NCBI GenBank assembly: GCA_963676655.2
Contig: CAXXKX010000003.1
Span: 4,836,001-4,900,000, forward strand
Length of the DNA stretch: 64,000 nt
Direction of reading: 5' to 3'
DNA from: G963676655 sp963676655
Lineage (GTDB): Bacteria; Verrucomicrobiota; Lentisphaeria; Victivallales; Victivallaceae
Below, piece by piece: positions 1-11,000 of this stretch; the first letter of the stretch is position 1; each line of letters begins with the position of its first letter. A program made the position numbers and the translations under genes. The notes under the pieces were generated by a model. It worked only from the letters and a program-made list of their open reading frames with translations. It was not told the origin of the DNA and made no database searches.

Positions 1-1
1 C

Positions 2-2155
2 AACCAGCCTCCTACTGTTCCCACTGGTTTGACTTGTGCGGTAAACTCCAATGACGTTTCTTTAAACTGGAGTGAATGCGCTGATAATAAATCAGGGGTC
101 AAAGAATATATGGTTGAATATTCCATTGATGGTGGTTTTGTTAGTGTTTTATCTGTAGTATCGCCAACCAGTGATATTGAATTGACAGATCTGTCGGACG
201 GAACTTATTACTGGCGTGTTAAATCCGTAGATGAATGTGGGAATAGCTCAGTCTGGAGCGCTGAAGATACTTTTTATATCGATGTTACCGCCCCTGATAT
301 CCCTGATGCGTTGACCTGTGATGTATCCGGAAGTGATGTGACTTTTGATTGGACGGATTCAAATGACAACCTAACTGGATTGAAAGAATATGATTTTGAA
401 TATTCACCTAGTGAAGATTTCTCATGGTCGACTACTTATACCTCTGAAGACAGCAGCTACCCCCTCTTAGATTTGACAGATGGCATATTCTATTGGCGAG
501 TAAGATCCGTTGACGAAAATAATAATAAGTCGGCATGGGCATATGGCAACGAGTTTACTGTCGACACAACCGCACCAGGAACCCCGACCGGACTTGATAA
601 TTTCGTATCCGACAGGGATGCAACAGTTGCCTGGAATACAGTGGTTGACAACCTTTCCGGAATAAAAGAATACGTGGTTGAGTATGCAGATAACGCTGAA
701 TTTGATGGCGCTCAGTCGGTGACGTCATCAAATGTTGACTTAGTTTTGAGCAGTTTGCCGGATGGTTCTTACTTCTGGCATGTGAAGTCTTTAGACAATT
801 CAGGTAACGAATCTAACTGGAGTTCTATTAATACTTTTAATATTGATCAAACCGCTCCAGACATTCCGGATGGATTATCCAGTAGTGTTACTAATGACAG
901 CGTTGCTCTGGATTGGGCAAATGCAGATGATAATCTCACTGGAATTAAAGAGTACATAGTTGAGTACGTAGACATCAGTGATTTGTCCAGCGTGGAAACA
1001 TTACATGTAACGTCATCGGAACTGAACTTGACTGGGCTAAGTGACCTGACAACTTATCAATGGCGAGTGAAAACAGTGGATAATGCTGAAAATGAGTCGG
1101 ACTGGTCAACTCCAGAGACATTTACGGTTGACATCCCGGATACCCAATCTCCATCATACCCAACCGGTCTGGTTGTAGCAGTAGACGGCAAAGACGTAAC
1201 GTTTGATTGGGCTGATTCAACTGATAACAAATCAGGCATAAAAGAATATGTTATTGAATATGATAAATACGGGGACTCATCCGGTTGGTTCTCATATACG
1301 ACAACCACAAGTGAATATTTAGCCAGTAGTATGCCAAGCGGCAGGTATTCCTGGCGGGTTAAAGCGGTTGACAATAATGGGAATGTCAGCTATTCAAGTT
1401 CAAAAAGTTTTGTCCTTGATACAGCTGGCGACGGATTTTCAAATGCAAGCACAATCGATGTCACAACTAATTACTCTGACGATGAATATGTCGGCAAATA
1501 TGATGCCTGTGACATGTATTGCTTTGATGTTGATAGTCCCGGAGAATTTGACCTTGCTTTGACAAATCTCAGCGCTAAAACTAAAGTTGCCCTTTATGTC
1601 TGGAACGGTAAAAAATATAAAAAGCTAAAAGGAGCCAATGCCAAGCTGGATAAGAAGACCGGGTTAACGGAGGCTCACATCGACAATATTCTACTGGATG
1701 ATACTACTTATTATCTTGAAGTGATGTCCGGAGATAAGGGCAAGGGAAAATGCAATACCGATTACACTTTGGATATTACCCCGTCATATTTCCCGGAGGC
1801 TACGGACAATAATAGTTGGCAGCAAGCCACGGAAATCATTCCGGATGTAAGCCTCGACGGTTTTGTCGGCTTTGGGGATGCTTGTGACTGGTATAAATTT
1901 CAAGTTGATGACCTGACCGCATTTGGCTTTGACCTGACAGGAGAAGATAAAAACGCCAGACTGACGGTCTACATATGGGATGAAAGAAAGGACAAGCTCA
2001 AAAAAGTCAAAAACGCCAAACTAAAATTTGGCGAAGCCAGTATCGATAATCTTAATCTCGATGCGGGGTTATATTACGTTGAAGTCCTTTCTGCCGACAA
2101 AGGTAAAGGGAAAAAGAATACAGATTACAATCTTAGTATCTCTGAAGTGATGTAA
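2..2155 (+). CDS. FN3-repeat / PPC-like surface protein, 5' end missing
   Basis: The reading frame is open from base 2, so the gene begins before the window; the TTG at base 29 is only an internal codon, because the preceding residues QPPTVPTG already belong to an FN3-like repeat. It holds five FN3-like repeats of about 95 residues (the first partial), each with a xAPDxPxGL start, a LDW/FDW strand, KEYxVEY and a YYWRVKxVDNxGN core. Two C-terminal PPC-like beta-sandwich modules follow (about 1430-1790 and 1795-2155), each with a GDACDxYxFxV start and a DKGKGK motif near the end. No enzymatic motif is visible. It is probably a secreted or cell-surface adhesin-like or structural protein. It converges on the minus-strand gene at 2413-5070, with which it shares its whole C-terminal module. 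The family call is firm; the role is inferred. Confidence 0.85.
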   Translation, partial: NQPPTVPTGLTCAVNSNDVSLNWSECADNKSGVKEYMVEYSIDGGFVSVLSVVSPTSDIELTDLSDGTYYWRVKSVDECGNSSVWSAEDTFYIDVTAPDIPDALTCDVSGSDVTFDWTDSNDNLTGLKEYDFEYSPSEDFSWSTTYTSEDSSYPLLDLTDGIFYWRVRSVDENNNKSAWAYGNEFTVDTTAPGTPTGLDNFVSDRDATVAWNTVVDNLSGIKEYVVEYADNAEFDGAQSVTSSNVDLVLSSLPDGSYFWHVKSLDNSGNESNWSSINTFNIDQTAPDIPDGLSSSVTNDSVALDWANADDNLTGIKEYIVEYVDISDLSSVETLHVTSSELNLTGLSDLTTYQWRVKTVDNAENESDWSTPETFTVDIPDTQSPSYPTGLVVAVDGKDVTFDWADSTDNKSGIKEYVIEYDKYGDSSGWFSYTTTTSEYLASSMPSGRYSWRVKAVDNNGNVSYSSSKSFVLDTAGDGFSNASTIDVTTNYSDDEYVGKYDACDMYCFDVDSPGEFDLALTNLSAKTKVALYVWNGKKYKKLKGANAKLDKKTGLTEAHIDNILLDDTTYYLEVMSGDKGKGKCNTDYTLDITPSYFPEATDNNSWQQATEIIPDVSLDGFVGFGDACDWYKFQVDDLTAFGFDLTGEDKNARLTVYIWDERKDKLKKVKNAKLKFGEASIDNLNLDAGLYYVEVLSADKGKGKKNTDYNLSISEVM
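2048..2103 (+). repeat. Left arm of inverted repeat shared by two convergent genes
   Basis: These 56 bases are an exact reverse complement of 2462-2517. The similarity extends with scattered mismatches over about 1861-2130 versus 2437-2703. Both arms encode the same part of the last PPC-like module (NLNLDAGLYYVEVLSADKG) in the reading frame of their own gene. Confidence 0.9.
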
Positions 2156-2412
2156 AATAAAATTATTCGCCACGGCATATAATACTAATGAGGGTATAAA
2201 TAAGCAAATCTATCGAGAAAGGTTTAGTGGACCAATTTATTTGACGAGAGCCAAACTTGTTACCTCTTCAAAACTTTCTTTTTATTTCTGAACTTTGAAA
2301 ATTGAGAAAGTAAACGGATTCAATGTCTTACACTTCTCATGAAAGTGCTGCTAATATAAACCATTATACTATAGGGATCTTAGCTGATGGCCAGGTGTTC
2401 ATCGCATTTTTT

Positions 2413-5070
2413 TTACATAGCAGTGATTTCCAGTCCATATTCAGTATTCTTCTTTCCTTTTCCTTTGTCGGCAGAAAGGACTTCAACGTAATATAACCCC
2501 GCATCGAGATTAAGATTGTCGATGTTGGCTTCGCCAAATTTTAGTTTGGCGTTTTTGACTTTTTTGAGTTTATCTTTGTTGTCATCCCATATGTAGACCG
2601 TCAATCTGGCGTTTTTATCTTCTCCTGTCAGATCAAAATCGAACGTGGTTAAATCATCAACTTGAAATTTATACCAGTCACAAGCATCTCCGAAGCCGAC
2701 AAAACCATTATCAGTGCTAAAATCAAGCGTGATTTCAGAGGCAAGTTCCCAGGTGTTGTTGTCGGTTGCATCCGGAAATATATCGGTGACGACATCCAGA
2801 TCATAGGTCGTATTGCATTTCCCCTTGCCCTTATCGCCGGACAGGATTTCCAGGTAATACGTGCCGACATCAAGCAGGGCGTTGTCGATAACCGCGGCGA
2901 TTTCTCCGGTTGACTTGTCTTCTTTTGCCGCAGCTTTTTTAATGGCTTTGTATTTGCCTTTGACCAGGGTGTAAAGTGCTATGGAGACTTTGGATTCAAG
3001 CCCGGTCAGTTTGAAATTGAATTCGCCGGCAGACGCGACATCAAATGTGTAGACATCCTGGGGATCGCAAAAACCGACCCAACCTGATGCGCCGGACTCA
3101 ATATCCAAATCGCCGGAAGAGCCTGTACCTGTCTTGAAATTAAACTCATCAGAAACATCTTCTTCAGGAAAATAAGCCGGAGTAATTTCCAATTCGTAGT
3201 CCGTATTACATTTTCCTTTGCCCTTGTCACCGGACATTACTTCAATCCAATAGGTTCCGGAATTCAATAAAAAGTTGTCAATGAACGCCCCGGTTTCACC
3301 GGTAGCTTTATCTGTTTTGGCGGAAGCCTTTTTCAAACTCTTGTACTTCCCATTCACAATTGAGTAAATAGTAACGAACGCTTTTGATTCCAATCCAGTC
3401 AAAACAATATTAAACTGTCCCGCGGTTTCCACATCAAAACAGTAGATGTCACAGGCATCCCCCGCTCCGACATGTTCGCTGTTACAAAATACTTCATCCA
3501 CGTCAATGTTTTCTGCATCGGCAAAAGTATTTCCGGCTGTATCTCCAGTATCAAAAGTGCTTACGGTCGACCAGTCACTTTGGTTGCCGAAGTTATCCAC
3601 CGCTGCAGCACGCCAGTACCAGGTGCCGTATGAAAGATTGGAGATGTTTAATACGCTATCTGAAACGGTTTGCGTATTGGCGCTATTGAACTCCGCATTA
3701 TCTGCATATTCCACCACATATTCCTTGACTCCGGACACGTTGTCGGAAGCATTATCCCAGTCCAGTACAGCATTTGATCCTTGCGGTATTTCGACTAAGT
3801 TTGCCGGTGCAGCCGGAGCGGTTGTGTCTATCATGAAATCACTTCCATCAGTCCAGCCTGTCTCATTCCCATTATTGTCAACCGCTTTAACGCGCCAGTA
3901 GTATACGCCATCGGCAAGGTCATTCAAATCAAGATTGCTGTCGGCTGCGGAATCAATAAAAGAATCGCTGAAATCAGCGCTAAGAGAATATTCGACTGAA
4001 TACTCACTGACTCCAGTCAGGTTGTCAATAGAATCAGTCCAGTCCAGAGTAACATCATTCTCCGCGACATCAGCGCTCAGAGAAGCCGGGTCAGATGGGG
4101 CTGCTGTATCAATGGAAAAGCTGTTAACCTCGCTCCATTCAGAAACGTTATCATTGTTATCAACGGCTTTCACCCGCCAGTAGTAGACGCCATCAACAAG
4201 GCTGTTTAAATCAAATTCACTGACAGCAACAGACGAAGATGCCGCATCTGTGAACTCGCTGTTCATCGCATATTCCAGTTGATATTCCTTTACCGCGTTA
4301 TTATCAAAAGAATCCCCCCAGTCGAGGGCTGCATCAGGACCATTAACCACGGCAACAAGGGAATCGGGTTGTTCTGGCGGCACGATATCTTGAGGGTTAA
4401 AGGTTATTTGCCGGCTGACAGTTCTGCCCATGACAATATTTTCATCAACCGCATAGGCGATAATATTGAAAGAACCAATTTCTTCGAACGAGCCGGTATC
4501 CCATGTATATGACCAATTTCCATATTCATCGAAAGATGTCGAGCTTCCAATCCATTCATTAGGGTAATCTGCAAAGCCATCTTTGTTGGCGTCGATAAAC
4601 AACCGGACTTCGCTTATTGTGTCGCCGTCCACATCCGTAACGGTGCCGGATATGGTCAGAGTATCGCCAATATCCGGGGACAGCTCATCAATCGAAAAAT
4701 CAGTAATTTCAGGGGGAGAATCCGGTAGAATAAATGTAACGGTCATATCAGCAGGGGCACTTCTTTCGTCAAAGCTGTCTGCGGCGACAACGCGCAAGGT
4801 GGTCTCACCGGTTTCATGCTCATCCGTGCGCCATGAATCAAGGCTCCAGCCGTTAGAGCCGTCATTATCGATTTCAAGCAGGATATCACCATCACCGGTT
4901 ACTTCATAAAAGTATACCTTGCTGATATAATCATCCTGATCCACATCTTCGACAGTCACCTGCATTGAGACTGTCTGCCCAACAAAGATCTCGCTGACCG
5001 GATTATCATCAACATCGGTTATAGTAAATGAATTAATTGTCGGTGCGCTGTTAACTGTTCCGCTGCCCAT
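2413..5070 (-). CDS. Ig-like / FN3 / PPC-like surface protein, 885 aa
   Basis: Two N-terminal Ig/PKD-like domains (about residues 8-115 and 116-228; pattern DVDGDTISEVRLFIDANKDG in the second) are followed by three FN3-like repeats (229-323, 324-416, 417-510). Three PPC-like modules close the protein (511-632, 633-762, 763-885), each with a KGKGK motif. The ATG at 5070 is preceded by AAGGAGAT six bases upstream, so the start is well supported even though there is no signal peptide; the protein starts directly in the first Ig domain. It lies 18 bp downstream of the giant gene and is almost certainly co-transcribed with it. The last module is nearly identical to that of the convergent gene at 2-2155. 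Likely a surface-associated partner or accessory of the giant protein; the function is not known. Confidence 0.88.
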   Translation of the reverse strand: MGSGTVNSAPTINSFTITDVDDNPVSEIFVGQTVSMQVTVEDVDQDDYISKVYFYEVTGDGDILLEIDNDGSNGWSLDSWRTDEHETGETTLRVVAADSFDERSAPADMTVTFILPDSPPEITDFSIDELSPDIGDTLTISGTVTDVDGDTISEVRLFIDANKDGFADYPNEWIGSSTSFDEYGNWSYTWDTGSFEEIGSFNIIAYAVDENIVMGRTVSRQITFNPQDIVPPEQPDSLVAVVNGPDAALDWGDSFDNNAVKEYQLEYAMNSEFTDAASSSVAVSEFDLNSLVDGVYYWRVKAVDNNDNVSEWSEVNSFSIDTAAPSDPASLSADVAENDVTLDWTDSIDNLTGVSEYSVEYSLSADFSDSFIDSAADSNLDLNDLADGVYYWRVKAVDNNGNETGWTDGSDFMIDTTAPAAPANLVEIPQGSNAVLDWDNASDNVSGVKEYVVEYADNAEFNSANTQTVSDSVLNISNLSYGTWYWRAAAVDNFGNQSDWSTVSTFDTGDTAGNTFADAENIDVDEVFCNSEHVGAGDACDIYCFDVETAGQFNIVLTGLESKAFVTIYSIVNGKYKSLKKASAKTDKATGETGAFIDNFLLNSGTYWIEVMSGDKGKGKCNTDYELEITPAYFPEEDVSDEFNFKTGTGSSGDLDIESGASGWVGFCDPQDVYTFDVASAGEFNFKLTGLESKVSIALYTLVKGKYKAIKKAAAKEDKSTGEIAAVIDNALLDVGTYYLEILSGDKGKGKCNTTYDLDVVTDIFPDATDNNTWELASEITLDFSTDNGFVGFGDACDWYKFQVDDLTTFDFDLTGEDKNARLTVYIWDDNKDKLKKVKNAKLKFGEANIDNLNLDAGLYYVEVLSADKGKGKKNTEYGLEITAM
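2462..2517 (-). repeat. Right arm of inverted repeat shared by two convergent genes
   Basis: Exact reverse complement of 2048-2103. The two arms face each other across the 257-bp convergent intergenic gap (2156-2412), in which I see no convincing terminator hairpin or gene. Confidence 0.9.
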
Positions 5071-5088
5071 TATTGTATCTCCTTAATA

Positions 5089-8000
5089 TCAAACTACTGA
5101 GGCAAAAAGTTGGAAGTCATCACCCATTGATTGTGGATGTTCGATGGCTAGTTCCCCAGAACTGGAATATAGTGGAATATAGTCCGGATTATTGATGGAA
5201 AACAGGTCGTTGGTATTCGCATACGCAAATAGATCATAGGTTGAGTTATAACCGCTTTGCAATCCCTCCAGAAAATGCCCTGCGAATCCATAGGGATGCC
5301 CGCTCCATGCCACTTCGCTGTTGTTTGATGAAGAGCATGCGAATTCATTAGCATCCAAAGTCAAATCCTCGATCATTCCCCCGGCATAACACTGTGCCAT
5401 AACATAGGTTTCATATCCGGCATTAATATAAGATGCCCAATCAGCGAACAGAGTATCGCTGATAAAATCATTCCAGCCGCAAAGATAATCCTTTCCGCTT
5501 GAAGCTTGAGCACCATGGTCGTATGAATAAAAGAAGAAATGGTCGTTGTCATCTATAATGCCGCCAAGGGTTGAAAATACGCTTTCCAGATTGGCTCCAG
5601 TGGCGGACAAGACGGTTGAACCAGATGCAAACGACATATCGGAATTAATTGTTCCCTGATCGATCCCCGGATCGTTGCCATCTGCATATAGGATGTAAAT
5701 ATTATCGGCATCAAGACCATAGTTATTGATCAGAGCCTCATAAATTCCTGAAATATTATCATAATATCTTGAATAATTAGCTGAGGCATTAGCCCCGCCG
5801 CTGAACAGGACAGCATAATTTTCCGCCTGATCGGCAGGGGATGGTTCAGAATAAGGAGTCATGTTGACGACCAGATCGTAATCGGAATTACATGCCCCGC
5901 CATTACCATAGATCTGAACAAAATAATCACCGGCCGCGATTCCACTCAAGCTGATAGTTTCACCATTTTGAGATGTCGCGCTGAAGTCAATAAGATTACC
6001 GGTGCTGTCAAATAATTTCAAGTCCAAGTCTCCTAATCCGTTATTGAAGTCAATTGCAACGTAATCACCCAGCTGTCCCTGATGGTCAATACTGAATTTA
6101 AACCAGTCAGCGGTGTCGCGTAATTGCAGATCATAAATATTGAGGCCGGATGAAGCATCAAGCAAATCATACGCTGTCGCGAACGTATCATTATTTTCAT
6201 ATTCATCATCCATGCCGGAAATATCGGTTAATGTCAAAGAGTATTCACCTTCACTTCCGGCAACATCACCGGAGCCGTCGAGTGCACTGTAACTAGCGTT
6301 TTGATATCCTGAGACACCGATGTAATAAGTCCCGGCGTCGACGAAAATATATTCCAGGTAAGATTCATTAGAAACGGATTCCCCGGCCGCGGCGGCATTG
6401 TCATTGAATGCCAATTCGTTTCCTGCGGCATCGAAGATACGAATCCAGGAATCGTCAAGCGACGCACTGCCGCTGCGGTCAATATCAAACGCGATGGATT
6501 GGTTGTCTTCCACATAAAAAGCAAACATATCGACATCTGATGCCGTGGGACTGTCAAGCTCATCATAAACCGTCTGGCCGACAGCAATATTTACGGCCTC
6601 TGAAATCTCATCGTCCAGGTCAAAAACTCCCAGTTCATCAAGAATCAAAGTGTAATCCCCGGATATTCCGCCGACATCTCCACTGCCGTCAAGGGCATTG
6701 TATGCATCATTGCCCCAGCCTGAAACTCCCACATAATAGGTTCCGCCTGCGTCAAAAAGATATTCAAGATATGAATCACGAGAACTGCCCTCACCTGGAG
6801 CTGCGCCATCATCATTGAAATCCAACTCAATTCCGTTTCCATCGAAAATACGGATCCATGAGTCAAAATCACTGCTTCTGCGGTCGATATCAAAGCTGAT
6901 CATTTGACCGGCTTCTACCTCGAAAGAATACATGTCAACATCGGTTGCGGTTGATATTGACTGCATGGTCGAACTTTGCGTGTCGATTGCAACTGCATCG
7001 GCTATGGTGTCGTCAATCGAAGCGGCCGCGGAGGCTATTAAGCTGACTTGCAGGATAAAGTCGCTGGTATTGCCGGCAGTATCACCGGTCCCGTCAACCG
7101 CGCCGTAAGAATCATTGCCACTTCCGGAAATGCCGAAATAATATGTTCCTCCTATATCAAAATGATATTCCAAATATAAACTGTTATCGGGATTAACTCC
7201 GTTATCGTCAATCGCCAGTTCAACTCCTGCACTGTCAAAAATTCTAAGACAGGTACCGTTGTCAGACTGGATCATAAATCCCAATGTATCTTCTGCCGCG
7301 ACCGTAATCTTGTACATATCAACATCGGTATCAGGATCAATGCCGCCAACATAATAATTATCGCATGTGACCAGAGCAGCTTCGAGAATCTGGTCATTGT
7401 AGTCTTCGGGAACATACCTGCTCACGCTAAGTGCAAAGTCCCCGGTGTCCCCATTAACATCTCCTTCGCCGGTTAAAGCATCGTAGCTATAGTTCCCGTA
7501 CCCGGATACGCCCAGATAATATACCCCCGAGTCGGCAAAGCTGTAACGCAGTTTTGAGTAATAATCATTTCCATTGTTATCGTTCGATGCCAGCATCACA
7601 CCATTACTATCAAAAAGTCTGAGGTAAGTATCCACGTCATCATCGGAACGGGAAGATGTCGCAAAGTCTATGGTATCTCCGGCATTTACGCTTATTGCGA
7701 AAATATCAACATCATTCAGGTTATTGATAGAACCTTGTATCACAACCGGAATTTCATCGATAACAGTCGCCTCGGATATCTGATCATCGGAGTCTACGGA
7801 GAAGTCATTGCCGTTTACCCATTCGGAATTGTTGCCATTGCCGTCGATCGCCTTCACGCGCCAATGATATATGCCATCCGGCAGATCAGTCAAATCGATT
7901 TCACTAGTTGTAACTGACAGAGAATACGGTGAATCAAAGTTGGAATCAGCGGTATATTCAACAATATATTCGTTAATCCCGGTAAGATTATCGACGGATG

Positions 8001-11000
8001 CATTCCAAAAAAGCGATGCTCCACCATCATCAGTGATAGCACTCAATCCAGAGGGCAGCATTGGGGCAGTAGTATCAATAATAAAAGTTTCTCCATAAAT
8101 CAAGGAGGTTTCATTGCCGGAGTTATCAACGGCCTTGACTCGCCAGTGATAAATTCCATCGATAAGATTATTGAGAATTGACTCGCTGACAGCGGATGTC
8201 AGAGAGTAAATTGTCGCAGAACCGGATTTCATGTATTCGACGGTATAACTGTTCAATCCGGAAAGGCTGTCGCTGGAATCCGCCCAGTCAATAGTCGCCT
8301 CATTTCCCTCTATCGAAACACTAAGTTCACTCGGTGCATCCGGAGCAGTTGTGTCAATCACAAAAGTTTCAGTAGCACTGAATAAACCTAAATTATTACT
8401 ATTGTCTATGGCTCTAACCTTCCAATAATATGTCCCGTCCGTCAATTCTGTCAGTTCGATTTCACTGGTTAATGTGATTCTTAGAAATGCCCCGCTAAAT
8501 GCAGCATTATCGGCACACAAGACGTAATATCGGCTCACTCCGGACTTGTCGTCGATTGCGTCTTCCCAGTCAAGCGAAGCAATATTACCGGTTACACTAA
8601 CCTCAAGGCCCGCCGGTATACTCGGAGCCTGAGTGTCAGGACTATCGATAACGAAACTGGCGGCCTGGCTCCAATCCGAGTTGTTATCCGCATTGTCAAC
8701 AGCTTTGACATGCCAGTAATAAGTTCCGTCAGCGAGGTCGCTGATATTGAAGGTGCTTGACACAACAGTTTGCGTAATCGCATCGGTAAACGTTTCATTA
8801 TCAGCATATTCAATAACATATTCTTTCAGGCCGACTCCCCCTGTGTTATCGCCCGAGTCTTCCCAGTCCAGTAAAACGTCGGCATCTGTCACGCTGTCTA
8901 CCAAACCAGTCGGTATATCAGGAGCAATCAAATCCATTAATTCGTTCATATCAAAGACATATACGCTGCCGGAACCGGAACCATTGTCATTATCATATCG
9001 CGCTCCGACCGTAACAATATCGCCATCAATCGATACGGAATAGCCAAAGCCGGCTGTTCCATCCGGAGCAGTTAACGTGTATTTTATATCATAACTTATC
9101 CCATTCCAACTATAAATGACTGCAAGGTTTTGCATGGTCCCCACGACAACAATATCACCGTCAATCGCTACCGAATAACCAAACAAAGAATTCTCAAGTC
9201 CATCAGGAACGGTGAGTTTATATTCTTCGTAATCTGTGCCATCCCAGCGATAAACATAAGCACCGCCGGAATTGTTATCGTTATTCCTGGCACCAACTAC
9301 GATGTTGTCTCCGGAAGCGGCAACAGAATTGCCGAAGCTATCGCCGGCCTCGCCATCTAGCGCAGCTAAAGCGTATTCGTCATAAATACCAGTCGCATCA
9401 TTCCACCGATAAGCGTAGGCACTGCCGGTATTTTCATCTCCTCCGAATGGATTACCCGCTACAACTGTATTATCACTGACCGCAACGGAATAGCCGAGTA
9501 CAGATGAAAGCTGTAACTCATCATAACTACTGCCGTTCCAGCTATATATGTAGGTCCCCATAGTTCCTACAACAACAGTGTCATCATCAACCGCAACAGA
9601 ATACAGGAAACTTTTTCCGGGCGAGGATGGTCCAAGGATTGTTTCATCATAATCAGTACCGTTCCAGCGGTAGACCCAAGCCATATAACGCGCCCCTGCC
9701 GCGACAACATCGCCGGAAACGGCAACAGAATAACCGAAATAAACATTTTCCGCTTCATCGGTCAGGGAAAGTTTATATTCATCATACCATCCGGTCGTAT
9801 CGTTCCAACGGTAAACATATGCGCTGCCGGAATTATTTTCGTTATTATCATCATTCTGAGCTCCGACCACAACGTTGTAGCCGGAAACCGCAACGGAACA
9901 ACCAAAGAAGTCTCCTTCCATCCCATCTGACGCAACAAGTTTGGTTACTCCAGACGGCATAACCTGGAAGCTGTCAACCGTACTCCAGGCTGATTCATTA
10001 TACTCATTGTCTATTGCTTTCACGCGCCAGAAATAATTTCCGTATGTCAAGCTGCTCAGTTCAAATTCGCTGCTCGTGACGGTTTGACTGACTGCATTGG
10101 TAAACATGCTGTTAGTCGCGTATTCAATAATATATTCTCTTACTCCGGACTTATTGTCCGTTGAATTATCCCAGTCAAGAGTGGCATCCGTCTCGATAAC
10201 GCTGTCGCTCAACCCGGTCGGAACATCCGGTGCAGTGGTGTCAGGGATGTCAATGCTGAATACAGCCGTTTCACTCCAGGCTGATTCATTATATGAATTA
10301 TCAATGGCCTTAACCCGCCAGTAATATGTCGTCATATCGGTTAAATCAGCCAATTCAAGTTCACTGGAAGTTACATAGTTACTGATCGCGAAGGTAAACT
10401 GATCATTATTGGCAAATTCGACAACATATTCCTTTACACCTGATTTGTTATCCGTCGAATCACTCCAATCAAGCGAAACGCTATCACCGTTAACTGAATC
10501 TGTCAATCCGTCCGGCACGCCTGGAGCCTGGGTGTCTGGAATGTCGATGGTGAAATAATCAATAATACTCCAATCGGACTGGTTATCATTATTATCAACC
10601 GCCTTAACCCGCCAGTAGTATGTACCATCAACCAGATTGCTGATATCAAGTTCACTGCTTTGTACGGTTTGACTGACAGCTCCGTCTAGTTGATCATTAT
10701 CAGCGTATTCGACGATGTATTCCTTAAGTCCTGACTTGTTATCGGCTGAATCATCCCAGTCAAGAGATACGGTATCATCTGTTACATTTCCAATCAGGCC
10801 TATCGGAACACTTGGTGCTTCAGAATCAGGAATATCTACAGTAAAGCTGCCGACTGCACTCCAAGTTGATTCATTATTTGAATTGTCAATGGCTTTGACC
10901 CGCCAGTAATATGTTGTCATATCGGTTAAATCAGTCAATTCAAGTTCACTTGAAGTCACATAGTAACCGTTTGCGGGGGTGAACTGATCATTATCGGCAA

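Noticed and set aside
2156..2412. Possible bidirectional terminator between the convergent surface genes
   Set aside because: There are T-runs near 2278 and 2407 but no stable hairpin directly before them on either strand.
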